NCBI GenBank assembly: GCA_035529895.1
Contig: DATKVV010000078.1
Span: 11,172-75,171 of the forward strand
DNA: 64,000 nucleotides
Origin: JAUWKC01 sp035529895
GTDB taxonomy: Bacteria > Planctomycetota > Phycisphaerae > Sedimentisphaerales > Anaerobacaceae
Direction: 5' to 3'
A program made the position numbers and the translations under genes. A model generated the notes under the pieces. The model was given only the letters and a program-made list of their open reading frames with translations, had not been told where the DNA came from and did no database searches. Below are positions 45,865-55,843 of the stretch, in pieces (positions within the stretch are counted from its first letter, which is position 1; each line of letters starts with the position of its first letter).

Positions 45865-46635
45865 ATGAGTAATGAGCACAACGGCCAACACAAACAACTT
45901 TTGCCTGATGAACAGATACTGGAGCTGAAGCGCTGGAATACGCCCACAATTTACAACGGCTGGGAACAGATAACCGGTCAAGATTCCGGTAGGGACGGTT
46001 TTAATCTGGAGCCAACGACTGATTTTATGCCTCAGATGGGGCCTATGGTAGGCTATGCGGTGACGGTTATTTGTCAGCCCGGCAGGGCGGAGCACCAGAA
46101 GAACAATCCGAACGCCGCCGGCGAATGTTATCGTTATATCGCATCCGTGCCGGGACCGAAGATTGTCGTCGTCCAGGACCTCGATAAGCCCGCAACTTAC
46201 GGCTCGTACTGGGGCGAGGTCAACAGCAATCGGCATCGTGCGCTCGGCTGTGTCGGCACAATTACCGATGGCGCCGTCCGTGACGTCGACGAGATGACCA
46301 ACGCGGGATTCAAGGCCCTTGCCCGCCGGATGTGCGTCGGACACGCCTATTCGACGCCGATACGCTGGGGCTGTGAGGTCGAGGTGTTCGGCAGGAAGGT
46401 CCAGCCGGGTCAGCTTATTCACGCGGACAAGCACGGCTTTCTTGCGATACCATTCGGTGAGGAAAAGGACCTGCTCGACGCCGCAAGGTTTATGGATTCG
46501 AACGAGTGCAGGAGCATTATTTTGACCGCTCGCGACACCGCAGGCAAAACAATGGCCGAGATTCTCGAAGGCTTCGACAGGGCGGGCGAATTATTTGCAC
46601 GCAATGTAAAGGAAAAGTTCGGCAGAAAGAATTGA
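45865..46635 (+). CDS. RraA-like / HMG-aldolase family protein
   Basis: 256 residues, with GAAGGG upstream of the ATG. The RraA/4-hydroxy-4-methyl-2-oxoglutarate aldolase fold is visible: PTIYNGWEQITG, VVVQDLDKPATYGSYWGEVNSNRHRALGCVGTITDGAVRDVDEM and GQLIHADKHGFLAIP (read in pieces). The R-x20-D-type metal/pyruvate-binding pattern is present around GAVRD. Members cleave or decarboxylate 2-keto acids; the RNase E regulation of E. coli RraA is not implied. Its neighbours are a sugar isomerase and a dicarboxylate carrier, which fits organic-acid catabolism. Confidence 0.82.
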   Translation: MSNEHNGQHKQLLPDEQILELKRWNTPTIYNGWEQITGQDSGRDGFNLEPTTDFMPQMGPMVGYAVTVICQPGRAEHQKNNPNAAGECYRYIASVPGPKIVVVQDLDKPATYGSYWGEVNSNRHRALGCVGTITDGAVRDVDEMTNAGFKALARRMCVGHAYSTPIRWGCEVEVFGRKVQPGQLIHADKHGFLAIPFGEEKDLLDAARFMDSNECRSIILTARDTAGKTMAEILEGFDRAGELFARNVKEKFGRKN

Positions 46636-46723
46636 CCTGCTTGACGTTGCTTGCACGCTCTGTTCTTGGCGCGTGGCTATTATCACTCGAAGCGACGTGC
46701 TTTAATAGCCAACTGCTGCACGA

Positions 46724-47974
46724 TTATGTTTTGCCGGCTTGCTCGGTCCCAAAGCGATTGGTTCGCGTTTTGCCTTCCAGCAGGCGGGTTATCATCATCG
46801 CTGCCACGGTGTCACCGGAGGAGTTAATCATTGTGGCCGGCGGGTCTACAAGGGTGCCCAGCATTGCGATAATCGGCAGGGCCTCCGGCCCGAAACCGTA
46901 GAGTGAGACAATCAGGGCCTCGCCGAGAAACCCGCCGCCGGGGATACCGCTCATAACCACGCCGCATAGCAGCGCCACCCCTACCGCCCCTGTCAACGTG
47001 CCCGGCCCCCCAAAATCCCGCCCGAACATCGAGAACAGGACCGCGATTTTCATAATTGCCGCCAGACAGGAGCCGTCCATGTGAATCGACGCGCCCAGCG
47101 GAAGCACAATCTCGCGGACATCCTCAGGTACGCCGATGCGCTCGGCCGCTTCGAGATTGGCCGGCAGCGCCGCCAGACTGCTTCCGGTGCCCCATGCCGT
47201 CAGGGCCGCCGGAGGGATGTACGTCCAAAACCGCTTGATGCCCTCTCGACCAGCTCCGGCAAACGCATAAAGAGAAAAACCGAATGCGAAATACAGTATG
47301 GCGACAGGGTAATAGACTCCGACAGCCCGTCCGTATGTGCCGATGAGCTGCGGACCGAACGCCCCGACCAGATATGCGAAATATGCGCCTAATCCTATGG
47401 GGGCATAAAGCATAATCAGCTTAATCAATCGCCCCATCACCTCGGCGCCGGCAATGAGGAATTCCCGAAACGGCCGACCTTTGTCTCCGGCCGCCTGCGA
47501 CGCAAGCCCCACCAGAATGGAAAAAACAATCAGGGCAAGGATATTGCGCCGGCTCAGAAGATTTGAAAAATCCGCGACCGTGAAAGTGTCGACAATCTTT
47601 TCCGAAAGACTTCCCGTCTCCTGCTGCGGCGGTTGGGCAAGCTGCAAAGTCAAACCTTTACCCGGGTCAAAGATTTTGACTGTAAACAGCATCAGGCACG
47701 ATGAGACCACTCCCGTTATCACAAACACCACTAACATACAGCCTGCGATGCGCCCCAGACGCCTGAGATTGCCGCTCGCTGCTACTGCCGATGAGATGGA
47801 AAAGAAAACCAGCGGCACCACGGCGGTCAAGAGCAGATTCAGGAACACATCGCCCAGCGGCCGCAGAACCCGGGCCTTCGCGCCGATTGCATACCCTAAC
47901 CCAGCGCCGGCCGTCACGGCACAAATCAGAATCAGCGTAAACCGCCATCGCTTTAAGAACGTTCTCGCCTTCAT
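46724..47974 (-). CDS. Dicarboxylate/amino acid:cation symporter (GltP/DctA family)
   Basis: 416 residues and about eight membrane helices with two re-entrant hairpins. Family motifs: the serine-rich loop in AWGTGSSLAALPANLEAA, PLGASIHMDGSC, GIPGGGFLGEAL and the substrate-binding helix VDPPATMINSSGDTVAAMM. In classical DctA/GltP the last motif ends in an N-V-x-GD sequence; here it reads NSSGDT, still with the Asp. Sodium- or proton-coupled uptake of C4 acids or acidic amino acids is expected. Confidence 0.88.
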   Translation of the reverse strand: MKARTFLKRWRFTLILICAVTAGAGLGYAIGAKARVLRPLGDVFLNLLLTAVVPLVFFSISSAVAASGNLRRLGRIAGCMLVVFVITGVVSSCLMLFTVKIFDPGKGLTLQLAQPPQQETGSLSEKIVDTFTVADFSNLLSRRNILALIVFSILVGLASQAAGDKGRPFREFLIAGAEVMGRLIKLIMLYAPIGLGAYFAYLVGAFGPQLIGTYGRAVGVYYPVAILYFAFGFSLYAFAGAGREGIKRFWTYIPPAALTAWGTGSSLAALPANLEAAERIGVPEDVREIVLPLGASIHMDGSCLAAIMKIAVLFSMFGRDFGGPGTLTGAVGVALLCGVVMSGIPGGGFLGEALIVSLYGFGPEALPIIAMLGTLVDPPATMINSSGDTVAAMMITRLLEGKTRTNRFGTEQAGKT

Positions 47975-48346
47975 GCCTTATAAGAAAAGACCATTTGCCT
48001 GACACAGCAAAAGCCAAAAGCAGCTCGCACAAAACATAACGCCTCCCTGCCTTCTTTGCCAATGATTTCTACCTCACAATACTTGTCCAGGGCCGATTTT
48101 AGCATCATCAGTCGCTGACTCATCATCTTTGGCGCACAGCAAGTGCTGACCATTGCTAAGTCCGTGTCCTATCGGCTGGGGACAGTATGTAAATATGAGT
48201 AGAGGAGCCGTAGCGGCGCGGTAGATGAGAACTCGTACTAATCTGGCCCGGTTTTGATGCGTCGCGGGGCGAAGCGCTGAAAATAACAGAGTTTACACTC
48301 AAATGAGTTCTTGCCTGCTACGTCTCTGAGAACAATCTTCTAACGA
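47975..48346. other. Intergenic region without a supported gene
   Basis: About 370 bases between two minus-strand genes, containing short non-coding frames. No RNA gene, repeat or clear terminator is recognised. Confidence 0.35.
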
Positions 48347-49375
48347 TTAAAGCTGAACGGTCTTGCCTTCTCGTGCTGATTCGTAGAGGGCAAGGATTAA
48401 CTCCACGCAAAGCCTTGCACTGGCCGGCGGAACCATAGGCTCGCGGTCGTCTTTTACCGCCTCAAGGAAATCGGCAATTATTCTCTCATGGCCCTGTGTG
48501 CCGATAGCCATCGGGTCCGTGACGCCGCTGGCGTTGGATACGCTTTCGAGCTGGGGGGCCTCCAGGCCTTCCACGCTCCAATCCACAATCTCGCTGTCGG
48601 TCAGAATGATGCTGCCCTTTTCGCCGTGAATCTCGATCCTGTTCGGATACCCCGGCTTAATCACCGTCGACGCTTCCAATATCCCCCGCGCGCCGTTTTC
48701 GTACTCCACTATGGCATGGCCCATGTCTTCGACCTCTATGTCGTGGGCTACAGTCGCGGTTCGCGCAAAAACGGATTTGGCGCGCCCCATCATCCAGACC
48801 ATCAAATCAAGAGTGTGCGCCGCCTGTTGAATAAAGGGCCCGCCCCCGTCAAGCTCCCACGTGCCCCGCCATGCCGCACTGTCGTAGTATTCCTGCCCTC
48901 TGTACTTCTTCAGGAAGCTGTTTGCGATATAAATCTTTCCGAGCTTGCCTGACCGGACCGCTTCGTACGCGGCTTTGTTATGGTCGGCTGTGCGGTGCTG
49001 AAACGCGCAGCCGAGCTTGACGCCGGCAGATTCACATGCCGCCGTCATTGCATCTATCTTCTCAAGCGTGATGTCGAGAGGTTTTTCGCAAAGGACGTGT
49101 TTTTTGAGTTTCGCGGCGGCCATGGCGCCGCCGGCGTGCAGTCCGCTGGGCGTCGCTATTATGACCGCATCAAAATCAACCTTCCTTGCCAGAGACTCGA
49201 GGCTGTCAGAAAAATGCTCAATACGGTGCTTTCGCGCAAATTCCTTTGCCTTGGAGATTGTTCTCGAAACCACCGCCGCAAGCGATGCATTCGGAACATT
49301 GTTGACCGCGGCTACGTATTTGCCTGCGATATTTCCCGTGCCCAACAGAGCAAACTCTATCTTATCGCTATCCAT
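48347..49375 (-). CDS. Gfo/Idh/MocA family oxidoreductase (cytoplasmic)
   Basis: 342 residues. The ATG at 49375 has AAAGGGAAG upstream; the preceding TTG only extends the frame. No signal peptide. The Rossmann motif IEFALLGTGNIAGKYV is at about 5-20 and the EKP motif in VLCEKPLDIT near 97. The C-terminal domain has GGGPFIQQAAHTLDLMVWMMG, whose His is the usual catalytic candidate. More similar in layout to classic myo-inositol or glucose-fructose type dehydrogenases than the three exported or operonic copies at 2.4-10.7 kb. Confidence 0.9.
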   Translation of the reverse strand: MDSDKIEFALLGTGNIAGKYVAAVNNVPNASLAAVVSRTISKAKEFARKHRIEHFSDSLESLARKVDFDAVIIATPSGLHAGGAMAAAKLKKHVLCEKPLDITLEKIDAMTAACESAGVKLGCAFQHRTADHNKAAYEAVRSGKLGKIYIANSFLKKYRGQEYYDSAAWRGTWELDGGGPFIQQAAHTLDLMVWMMGRAKSVFARTATVAHDIEVEDMGHAIVEYENGARGILEASTVIKPGYPNRIEIHGEKGSIILTDSEIVDWSVEGLEAPQLESVSNASGVTDPMAIGTQGHERIIADFLEAVKDDREPMVPPASARLCVELILALYESAREGKTVQL

Positions 49376-49780
49376 CAAATGCTTCCCTTTAATGATTGAA
49401 CCAAATTACAGTACGCGCTGCCGATATAATACCAATGGCGTCATACTTGTCTATGACCTGCCAATTAGATTATAATCGGGATTCAATACACCTGTTTGTG
49501 CATAAAGAACGCCAATTCGGTACAGGGCCGGCAGGGAGATGTCGGACAAGTGCTGTCAAAGCAATAGGTAGTGCAATCCCTGGACTGTTCGACTTGCTCT
49601 TGGAAAAAATCCTGCAACTGGCTCGTCTTTTTGCAACAAAATCCTTTCTTGTTCCTCTATAATCTGACTGCTCATTGGATACGGGGCCCAGCGGCGTAGG
49701 TGACCGGGTATTAATCGGAAGCCCCCGATGAATAAAAAAAAGCGAACCTTCGGTCAATCATAGGACACATAATAGATGGT
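49376..49780. other. Divergent intergenic region
   Basis: About 400 bases between divergent starts with no supported gene. It should hold the promoters for the oxidoreductase and for the long ECF sigma factor. Confidence 0.35.
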
Positions 49781-51232
49781 ATGAAAGAGAATACTGAACA
49801 GGACTGGGTGGAAAGCGCCAGGCGCCGAGAACCCGCCGCCATTGCTGAGCTCTACCGTCGTTATTGGCGTGCGGCCCGGGCCGCCGCCTTTGGTGTGACG
49901 GCAGACCTCGACCTGGCTGAGGATGCCGCTTCCGAAGCCTTCTATGCCGCCATTGACGGCCTGCACGACTTGAAAGACACTCAACGATTCGGCCCCTGGC
50001 TGCGCACAATCGTCGTTCGTACAGCGACCCATCTACACGCCGCCAGGGCAAAAGAAACCGCAGCCGACCCACACACGCTGCCCGACGCCCAGTCCCCTCC
50101 GCCGGGTCTCGATTTGGAACAGCAGGAGGTAATAGCCCTGATTCACCAGGCCGTGCGAAATCTCTCCCAGACCCTGCGCGAGGCCATGTCCCTGTTCTAC
50201 TTCGAAGGCTACAGCCTTAAAGAGGCCGCTCGCTTCCTCGATGTTCCGACCGGAACCCTCAAGCGCCGTCTTCACGAGGGACGCCGACGTCTCCGGGATT
50301 CCGCCGAGCAAATCATGAAAGGGACAAAGCCCATGGACCCGCAACGTGAACAGATTCTCCGGCAGCTCACCAACGCTGCCAACGAAGGGATAGGTTCTGA
50401 GGCCTTCTACCAGGCCATGCGTCAGGTCTTGCGTCTGCGTCCTATGCCGCATGACCTGATGCGCAAGCTTATGCAGCGGCATCTGGCTGCAAAACAGGGG
50501 AAAACGCCAATGTCCCCCGAAAAAGAGCGTTTGCTGCGCGAGTATTTCAGTCGCGTCTTTAGACATTCCGAGAGGGCCCGAGACCCCAATCATCCGGTAG
50601 GGGCGGTTGCAAACGCGATTCGAGCGGCGCTGCCCGAGTTCCAGCAATGGCACGTTGACATGTCCCAGGTAGATGTTTCCCAACTGGCCCGGCAAATGTT
50701 TGACGGTAAGAGTTTCTCAATGCCGCCGGGCTTTGCCGAACCATCTGAGGCCTCTTACATATCCGCAAGGCAGGCATGGCTGGTGCAGGACGGGGACGGC
50801 TTCGTTTGCACTACCTACGAGCTTATGCAAAAGACAGCCGATAAGCAAACTCTGAACGCGCAAATCAAGCAAGGTAGTCGCTCAAGCGATGTTCTGTTCC
50901 TTGTATGGAAAAGATTAGAGGCCCTCGAACTCCGGGCCGTTGAAGAGCTGCTGCGGCGCTTATCTGAAGCGATTGCTCCAAAGCTGACAGTTCGGTTCAT
51001 CACCTATGAGGATCCGCGCTATCGCGCGGCTTTACGTATGCAGCTTGCAGACAATCCTGTCCCGGCTGCCATAGGAGGCGTGCACAACCCCTGGCCGGGA
51101 CTGCCTGAAGGGGTCAGTGTTGCCTCTGTCCTTCTCTGCCTCGAGCCCTGGGCCGCCGCCCAAACCGGCCAGCCAGTTGAGCTTGCACCCTTCTGGCCAC
51201 TGTCTTTCTTGGACGCCAACAAGAGCCGATAG
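49781..51232 (+). CDS. ECF sigma factor with ~300-residue C-terminal extension
   Basis: 483 residues. The first 175 are an ECF sigma factor: region 2 at about 12-85 (IAELYRRYWRAARAAAFGV, DLAEDAASEAFYAAIDGL, WLRTIVVRTATHL) and region 4 at about 118-170 (LSQTLREAMSLFYFEGYSLKEAARFLDVPTGTLKRRLHEGRRRL). The remaining 300 residues contain no named domain that I recognise. They are soluble and mixed alpha/beta, with RFITYEDPRYR, PWPGLPEGVSVASVLLCLEPW and no membrane helix. No anti-sigma gene follows, so the extension may do the sensing or inhibition itself. Extended ECFs are known from Planctomycetota. Confidence 0.8.
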   Translation: MKENTEQDWVESARRREPAAIAELYRRYWRAARAAAFGVTADLDLAEDAASEAFYAAIDGLHDLKDTQRFGPWLRTIVVRTATHLHAARAKETAADPHTLPDAQSPPPGLDLEQQEVIALIHQAVRNLSQTLREAMSLFYFEGYSLKEAARFLDVPTGTLKRRLHEGRRRLRDSAEQIMKGTKPMDPQREQILRQLTNAANEGIGSEAFYQAMRQVLRLRPMPHDLMRKLMQRHLAAKQGKTPMSPEKERLLREYFSRVFRHSERARDPNHPVGAVANAIRAALPEFQQWHVDMSQVDVSQLARQMFDGKSFSMPPGFAEPSEASYISARQAWLVQDGDGFVCTTYELMQKTADKQTLNAQIKQGSRSSDVLFLVWKRLEALELRAVEELLRRLSEAIAPKLTVRFITYEDPRYRAALRMQLADNPVPAAIGGVHNPWPGLPEGVSVASVLLCLEPWAAAQTGQPVELAPFWPLSFLDANKSR

Positions 51233-51312
51233 AATCCGAACCGGCCCGCCCTCGGATACCGGCATCTGATATTGAGACCCATCCCGTGCGATATATACCT
51301 TCTAATATTCTT

Positions 51313-52911
51313 TCAGCGGTACGGCGCCCAGTAATTGCGAGGGTCGGTCTTCATAACGTACCTTTTTCTCGGCACAGGCAGCGGGTCCTGGACCCGCAGT
51401 ACCCACGCCAGAAGCTCGGCGAGCATCTCCTGTTGTACCCTCGCCGCCCGCGGCTCACCATAAAGGTTCTTCAGCTCCGCCGGGTCCGTCTTCAGGTTAT
51501 ACAACTGTCCCCTCCCCTGCATATCGAACGCAAGCTTCCACTCACCTTTTCGCACCATCCGCATAGTCCCGCTTTGAGACCAGCTATTCAGGCAGTCGAA
51601 GCTGCACGAAGTATTCAAAGCGCCCTCCTTGACAGGATCAAGCTTGTCTTCCGCCGTGTAGTGCAGCCCGCCGAATCCATGTTCGGCATACACGCTGGCA
51701 AATTCCTCTCTCGGATAGTCGCCCCCTGTCAGCGCCGGCCAGAGACTTCGCCCCTGCACCCCCTTGGGCAGAGGCACGCCCACGGCCTCGCACAGCGTCG
51801 GCATAATATCCACTATCGAAACGTGGGCAGGGTGCGGCTTGCTGCTGGCCGCAATGCCCGGCCCCACGAAGAACATCGGGACGCGCGTCAGATATTCCGG
51901 CAGCTCAGGCCCTTTGCGAACCAGACCGTACTCACCCACAAAGTCACCGTGGTCCGACACAAACACAATGATGGTATTGTCGAGCCGCTTCTTGTCTTCG
52001 AGAAATCCGACAAATCTTTTCACCTGGTCGTCAATCAAACGCAGCATCCCGAAATAATTGGCTCGCGCCCGTGGTATCTGTTTCTCGTAATCCGCAAACG
52101 CCCGTTCCCCCAGCTGCCTGCCCCACTGAAACTTGAATCCCTTCACCTTCAGCGCTTCCTTGCCCGACCGCGTCGCAGGCAGCGAATCGGGCGGAAACAT
52201 CGAAAAATAAGGTTCCGGAACCTGGTACGGGTTGTGAGGCTCGGGAAATGATAGCCACACAAAGAACGGCTTGCCTCTTACGCCCTCTATCCACTTCATC
52301 GCGCTGGAAACAGCCCGATAGGGACACTGGCACTCCAGAGGAAACGGCGCCGGCTTGAAGTCCGCCCGATGACGCAGACCCTTCAGGTATTCGTCAAAGG
52401 CCTTTTCCTCGGCGCTTCGATCCTCCCCCGAGCCCCCGTCGTGACCCAGCCCGAACCAATGGTCGAATTTGTCCCCACTCAGGTAAGTATGGTTCTTGCC
52501 GCACAGGCCTGTTGCATAGCCCTGTCCCCTAAGCACGTCAATCAGGTCTTTCTCGTAAGTCGCGTCTTTCGTATTATGGTTGGTCCGAACCCTCGTCGCG
52601 CTCGGGTACCGTCCCGTGAACAGGCTCGTACGCGCCGGAACACACACCGGCATCGATGTATACGCGCGATTGAACCAGGTCCCCTTGGCCGCCAGCTTGT
52701 CAAGAAACGGCGTCGTGTCCAGCGCAAAGCCCTCGCGCTTGCACACATCCGCCCGCTGCTGGTCCGTCATAATAATAACGATGTTCGGCTTGCCTGTAGT
52801 AACCTCACCGAAACTCTCACGCAAACCTCCTAACCCACCGACAGCGACGAACCCTGCCGCTCCCATCCCAAAAGCCTTCATAAAATCGCGCCTGTTCAAA
52901 TTCCTCTTCAT
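51313..52911 (-). CDS. Type I sulfatase with Tat signal
   Basis: 532 residues. The twin-arginine signal is MKRNLNRRDFMKAFGMG. Metal-binding Asp lies in IVIIMTDQQRADV. The sulfatase active-site motif C-x-P-x-R is CVPARTSLFTGR (Cys 90), the site converted to formylglycine. The later metal site IIVFVSDHGDFVGEYGLVRKG and the histidine-containing FPEPHNPY are intact. It should release sulfate from sulfated glycans in the periplasm. No anaerobic maturase gene is visible in this window. Substrate subfamily cannot be assigned. Confidence 0.92.
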   Translation of the reverse strand: MKRNLNRRDFMKAFGMGAAGFVAVGGLGGLRESFGEVTTGKPNIVIIMTDQQRADVCKREGFALDTTPFLDKLAAKGTWFNRAYTSMPVCVPARTSLFTGRYPSATRVRTNHNTKDATYEKDLIDVLRGQGYATGLCGKNHTYLSGDKFDHWFGLGHDGGSGEDRSAEEKAFDEYLKGLRHRADFKPAPFPLECQCPYRAVSSAMKWIEGVRGKPFFVWLSFPEPHNPYQVPEPYFSMFPPDSLPATRSGKEALKVKGFKFQWGRQLGERAFADYEKQIPRARANYFGMLRLIDDQVKRFVGFLEDKKRLDNTIIVFVSDHGDFVGEYGLVRKGPELPEYLTRVPMFFVGPGIAASSKPHPAHVSIVDIMPTLCEAVGVPLPKGVQGRSLWPALTGGDYPREEFASVYAEHGFGGLHYTAEDKLDPVKEGALNTSCSFDCLNSWSQSGTMRMVRKGEWKLAFDMQGRGQLYNLKTDPAELKNLYGEPRAARVQQEMLAELLAWVLRVQDPLPVPRKRYVMKTDPRNYWAPYR

Positions 52912-52991
52912 TGTCTGCTTACCCCTTATTTGAATCCTTTTTTTATCAAGCTCTAACCACCTCAGTCCTCTTTACCTCACGCTGCAAGTCT

Positions 52992-53507
52992 CTACGGCCA
53001 AAAAACCGCAACCGCAACTACGACCCATATCAGCACGCCAATAGCGAACTTGGCCGTGATGCCCAAGAGTTCACCGAGCCCCGCTCCTATACCCGAATGA
53101 ATAGACTCTTTCATTTGCTTCCCCGCCGTCAGCTCCAGCCCCCACGCCCCCAATCCGGCGCCGATACACGCCCCCATTAAAGTACCAAAAAGCGCCACCG
53201 GAATTGTGAAAGTGCCGATTATCGCCCCGGCCACCGCCCCGATGATTGCCCCAATCGACCCCCGCCACGAAGCCCCGGCTTTCCTTGCTCCGCTTGCCCC
53301 GCCAAAAAATTCAATCAGCTCCCCCAGCACCGCTAAGACCGTTATCGCAATCAAAGTATAAATGGAGAAGACCTCATCTTCCGCCCGCCACCACGCGAAA
53401 AGACACGTCGATATGACAATCAGCCAATTCCCAGGCAGCCCGAACCCAACCAGCGCCAGCCACACGCCGTTCAGCACCACCAACATTACCGACCAGACAT
53501 ACAGCAT
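52992..53507 (-). CDS. DUF456 membrane protein
   Basis: 171 residues from the start at 53507, ten bases after rsmE; a longer frame overlaps rsmE. About five membrane helices and a glycine-rich central part (GELIEFFGGASGARKAGASWRGSIGAIIGA, read in pieces) are typical of DUF456. The GARKAGAS motif and the paired glycine zippers are visible. Function unknown. Probably cotranscribed with rsmE. Confidence 0.82.
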   Translation of the reverse strand: MLYVWSVMLVVLNGVWLALVGFGLPGNWLIVISTCLFAWWRAEDEVFSIYTLIAITVLAVLGELIEFFGGASGARKAGASWRGSIGAIIGAVAGAIIGTFTIPVALFGTLMGACIGAGLGAWGLELTAGKQMKESIHSGIGAGLGELLGITAKFAIGVLIWVVVAVAVFWP

Positions 53508-53517
53508 GCTAGCGCAC

Positions 53518-54255
53518 TCACTTGCTTTCCTGGGCATTACGCCGGGCCGCAAGTACGGCTGCGAACGCAACGCCCGCCGTCTCAATCCGCAGCACCGTAT
53601 CCGTCAGCCGCACAGCCTGGCAGCCGTAACTTTGCAAAAGAGCCTCTTCCTCCTCCGTCAAACCGCCTTCAGGCCCAACCAAAGCCACGATGTCACCCGA
53701 CCCGAACTCCCTGTCTATCAAAGGTTGTGCCGAATCCGATAAACTGCCCAGCAGAAATTTTGCATTCGGATACTCTTTACTCAGAGTCTCAACAGCCTTC
53801 GTCAGCGGCGCCGGCTTGTCCATCTGAGGCAGAAACACCCTCCGGCACTGCTTCGCCGCCGAGACAGCCAGGTTGTCCCAACGCTCATTAACTTTCGGGT
53901 TCTTCGCCTGCTTTACCGTCCGCTCAAAAAGTACCGGGCAAATTCGGTCCACGCCCAACTCCGTACACTTGCCGATTAGCCACTCGAACCGCTCGCCTTT
54001 TGCCACTGATGCGGCAATCACAATTTGAGGTCGCTTCGGCTTCGGCAGTACTCTTGTCTCGCGAACGTCCAGAGTCACCTTCCGGTTGCTCGCTGTCCTT
54101 ATAACGCCCACCGCCAGCGTGCCGACGCCGTCGAACAGCTCAACCTCATCGCCCACCACCAACCTGCGAACCAGCGCCAAATGTCTGGCCTCTGCAGCCG
54201 AAAGCTCCACCACCGGCCCAACTATAGGATTACAATAAAACCGAAGCAGTTCCAT
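53518..54255 (-). CDS. rsmE: 16S rRNA (uracil-1498-N3)-methyltransferase RsmE
   Basis: 245 residues from the ATG at 54255; an ATG 69 bases earlier is less likely. SPOUT methyltransferase that methylates U1498 of 16S rRNA. The N-terminal PUA-like domain begins MELLRFYCNPIVG. Knot motifs are IGKCTELGVDRICPVLFERT, VALVGPEGGLTEEE and VRLTDTVLRIETAGVAFAAVLA. The GPEGG and LR-x-ETA signatures are diagnostic. Confidence 0.93.
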   Translation of the reverse strand: MELLRFYCNPIVGPVVELSAAEARHLALVRRLVVGDEVELFDGVGTLAVGVIRTASNRKVTLDVRETRVLPKPKRPQIVIAASVAKGERFEWLIGKCTELGVDRICPVLFERTVKQAKNPKVNERWDNLAVSAAKQCRRVFLPQMDKPAPLTKAVETLSKEYPNAKFLLGSLSDSAQPLIDREFGSGDIVALVGPEGGLTEEEEALLQSYGCQAVRLTDTVLRIETAGVAFAAVLAARRNAQESK

Positions 54256-54390
54256 AGCCGAAAAGGATAATGGATTGCCGAGGAAAAGTAAAAAACAAAA
54301 GGCCGGCCTTGCCCCTCTGACCACTCAAACAGAACTCGGCGACGCTCCGAAAATTATCAGCTTCGACTATGCCATTCGCCTGCCGACCAC

Positions 54391-55278
54391 TCAAGTGACA
54401 TCCATCGCCTTCATCTTGCGCAGCTCAATCTCCTCGAATCGCCTGCGAATCGTCCCGCGCAGCCCTGTCGGGACAATAGTACAAATGCCCCCCAGCAGCA
54501 GCGGCGGATAGTACACGCCATAAGGCTGCGACAAAACAACAGCCGTCAAACCAAATACAAGGCTTACACCGCCAATCAAAGATAGCAGCGTTAACAAAAA
54601 TAGAACCAGCCGCCGGCCCTTGCCTATCCCCGAAAGCAAACCTATAACACCCCCGACCAACCCGACAATCGACCCCGCAAGGCCGCCTACCACCCCGGCC
54701 GTCCTGTCATCCCACCAGGCCCGGCCCCGGCCCGCCAACAAGGGTCCTCCGGCGCTTACGTATTGAACCAATTCAAGCGGGCTAAGATACACCGTCCCCC
54801 GACCGGGCAAAACCACATTAAACTCCAGCTTCGTCGGCCGCATATCCGTCGCCTCCCCGATATAAAAAGGCAGCGTAAAATCGCGCCAATCTGAAGAGCC
54901 ATGAAGACTCTGCATCTGACCCGAATCCGCGAGTGTTCGAGAGAAATACTTACCCCCGTCGGAAAAATAATTCCACATCTCCAGATAACCTGTCCCCTCC
55001 ACCGCCTCGTACCTGACTTGCCCGGTGACAGCATAGCTGCTCGATGTAATCCCCGGCTCGCTTATACTCAGGATGGCAAAAGTCCGCGACTCACTCTGAG
55101 GGTTTTCCACCTTTAACTGCTCTAAACCCGCCGCACGGTTCGTTTCAATAACTTGGCCGACCGTCAGCTTCCCCTGATTTTGCATCTGTGCCCACGATAT
55201 CTCGCGCACGACCTCCTCGCCCGACGACACGCAACAGGTCCACGCAATTACACTAAGGGCTGTGATTAGACGTTTCAT
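54391..55278 (-). CDS. Secreted/membrane protein partner of a DUF2089-like regulator
   Basis: 295 residues. A signal peptide (MKRLITALSVIAWTCCVSSG) leads a beta-rich extracellular domain of about 160 residues (SITSSSYAVTGQVRYE-like strands). Three membrane helices follow (GVVGGLAGSIVGLVGGVIGLL, LVLFLLTLLSLIGGVSLVFGL and a Pro/Gly-rich third), and a charged cytoplasmic tail RRRFEEIELRKMKAMDV ends the protein. It overlaps the HTH gene upstream by 26 bases, so the two are coupled. Function unknown. Confidence 0.65.
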   Translation of the reverse strand: MKRLITALSVIAWTCCVSSGEEVVREISWAQMQNQGKLTVGQVIETNRAAGLEQLKVENPQSESRTFAILSISEPGITSSSYAVTGQVRYEAVEGTGYLEMWNYFSDGGKYFSRTLADSGQMQSLHGSSDWRDFTLPFYIGEATDMRPTKLEFNVVLPGRGTVYLSPLELVQYVSAGGPLLAGRGRAWWDDRTAGVVGGLAGSIVGLVGGVIGLLSGIGKGRRLVLFLLTLLSLIGGVSLVFGLTAVVLSQPYGVYYPPLLLGGICTIVPTGLRGTIRRRFEEIELRKMKAMDVT

Positions 55279-55585
55279 TTTGGGCCTCCATTTCTTTCTT
55301 TTGCGCCGTAAGCAGCGTTTTAAGTGTGTTTATATCTACTTTGCCCTCTGCGCAGAGTGCACGGGCAACCCGTTCGAATTCGCTCATCGGCTGCTGGCTG
55401 TCCACAACCTTGATTTTCTCAATCAGCCGGTCCAGCCTGAGCCTCACCGTCGGATACGTGATGCCATAAATCTCAGCCATTTCCTTAAGAGAGCCGGATG
55501 CCAGCACAAACCTCTTAATAAATGCCACGTCCTCCTCACTTAACAAATCCAGCCATTTTGCTCCATCTCTCTGGTTACTCGCCAT
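55253..55585 (-). CDS. DUF2089-like helix-turn-helix protein
   Basis: 110 residues with GAGGAAT before the ATG. The sequence WLDLLSEEDVAFIKRFVLASGSLKEMAEIYGITYPTVRLRLDRLIEKI (read in pieces) matches the DUF2089 family: a sigma-region-4-like HTH that lacks the N-terminal zinc ribbon. It probably regulates its own operon, which includes the membrane protein at 54391. Confidence 0.82.
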   Translation of the reverse strand: MASNQRDGAKWLDLLSEEDVAFIKRFVLASGSLKEMAEIYGITYPTVRLRLDRLIEKIKVVDSQQPMSEFERVARALCAEGKVDINTLKTLLTAQKKEMEAQNETSNHSP

Positions 55586-55843
55586 AATCTATTCCTCACT
55601 ATTAATAAATACAGCCTCAATTATATTCAACATTTTATCAAAGTCCACTTTTATTTTATTAAATTTCTGAAAAATTCTTTCCCACTGTAATTCGCTGCCT
55701 CTTTGGAAATTCACACTATCCGAGCGGTAGGGGGGTATAGTACCTAAGTCCTTATTTTGCAAGGAGAAATGCTCGTTCTGTTCTGAAATGCCTTCAGAAT
55801 TGCTTGCAATTACGTGTGTTTCGGCGGCTGGACCGAGCCCCAG

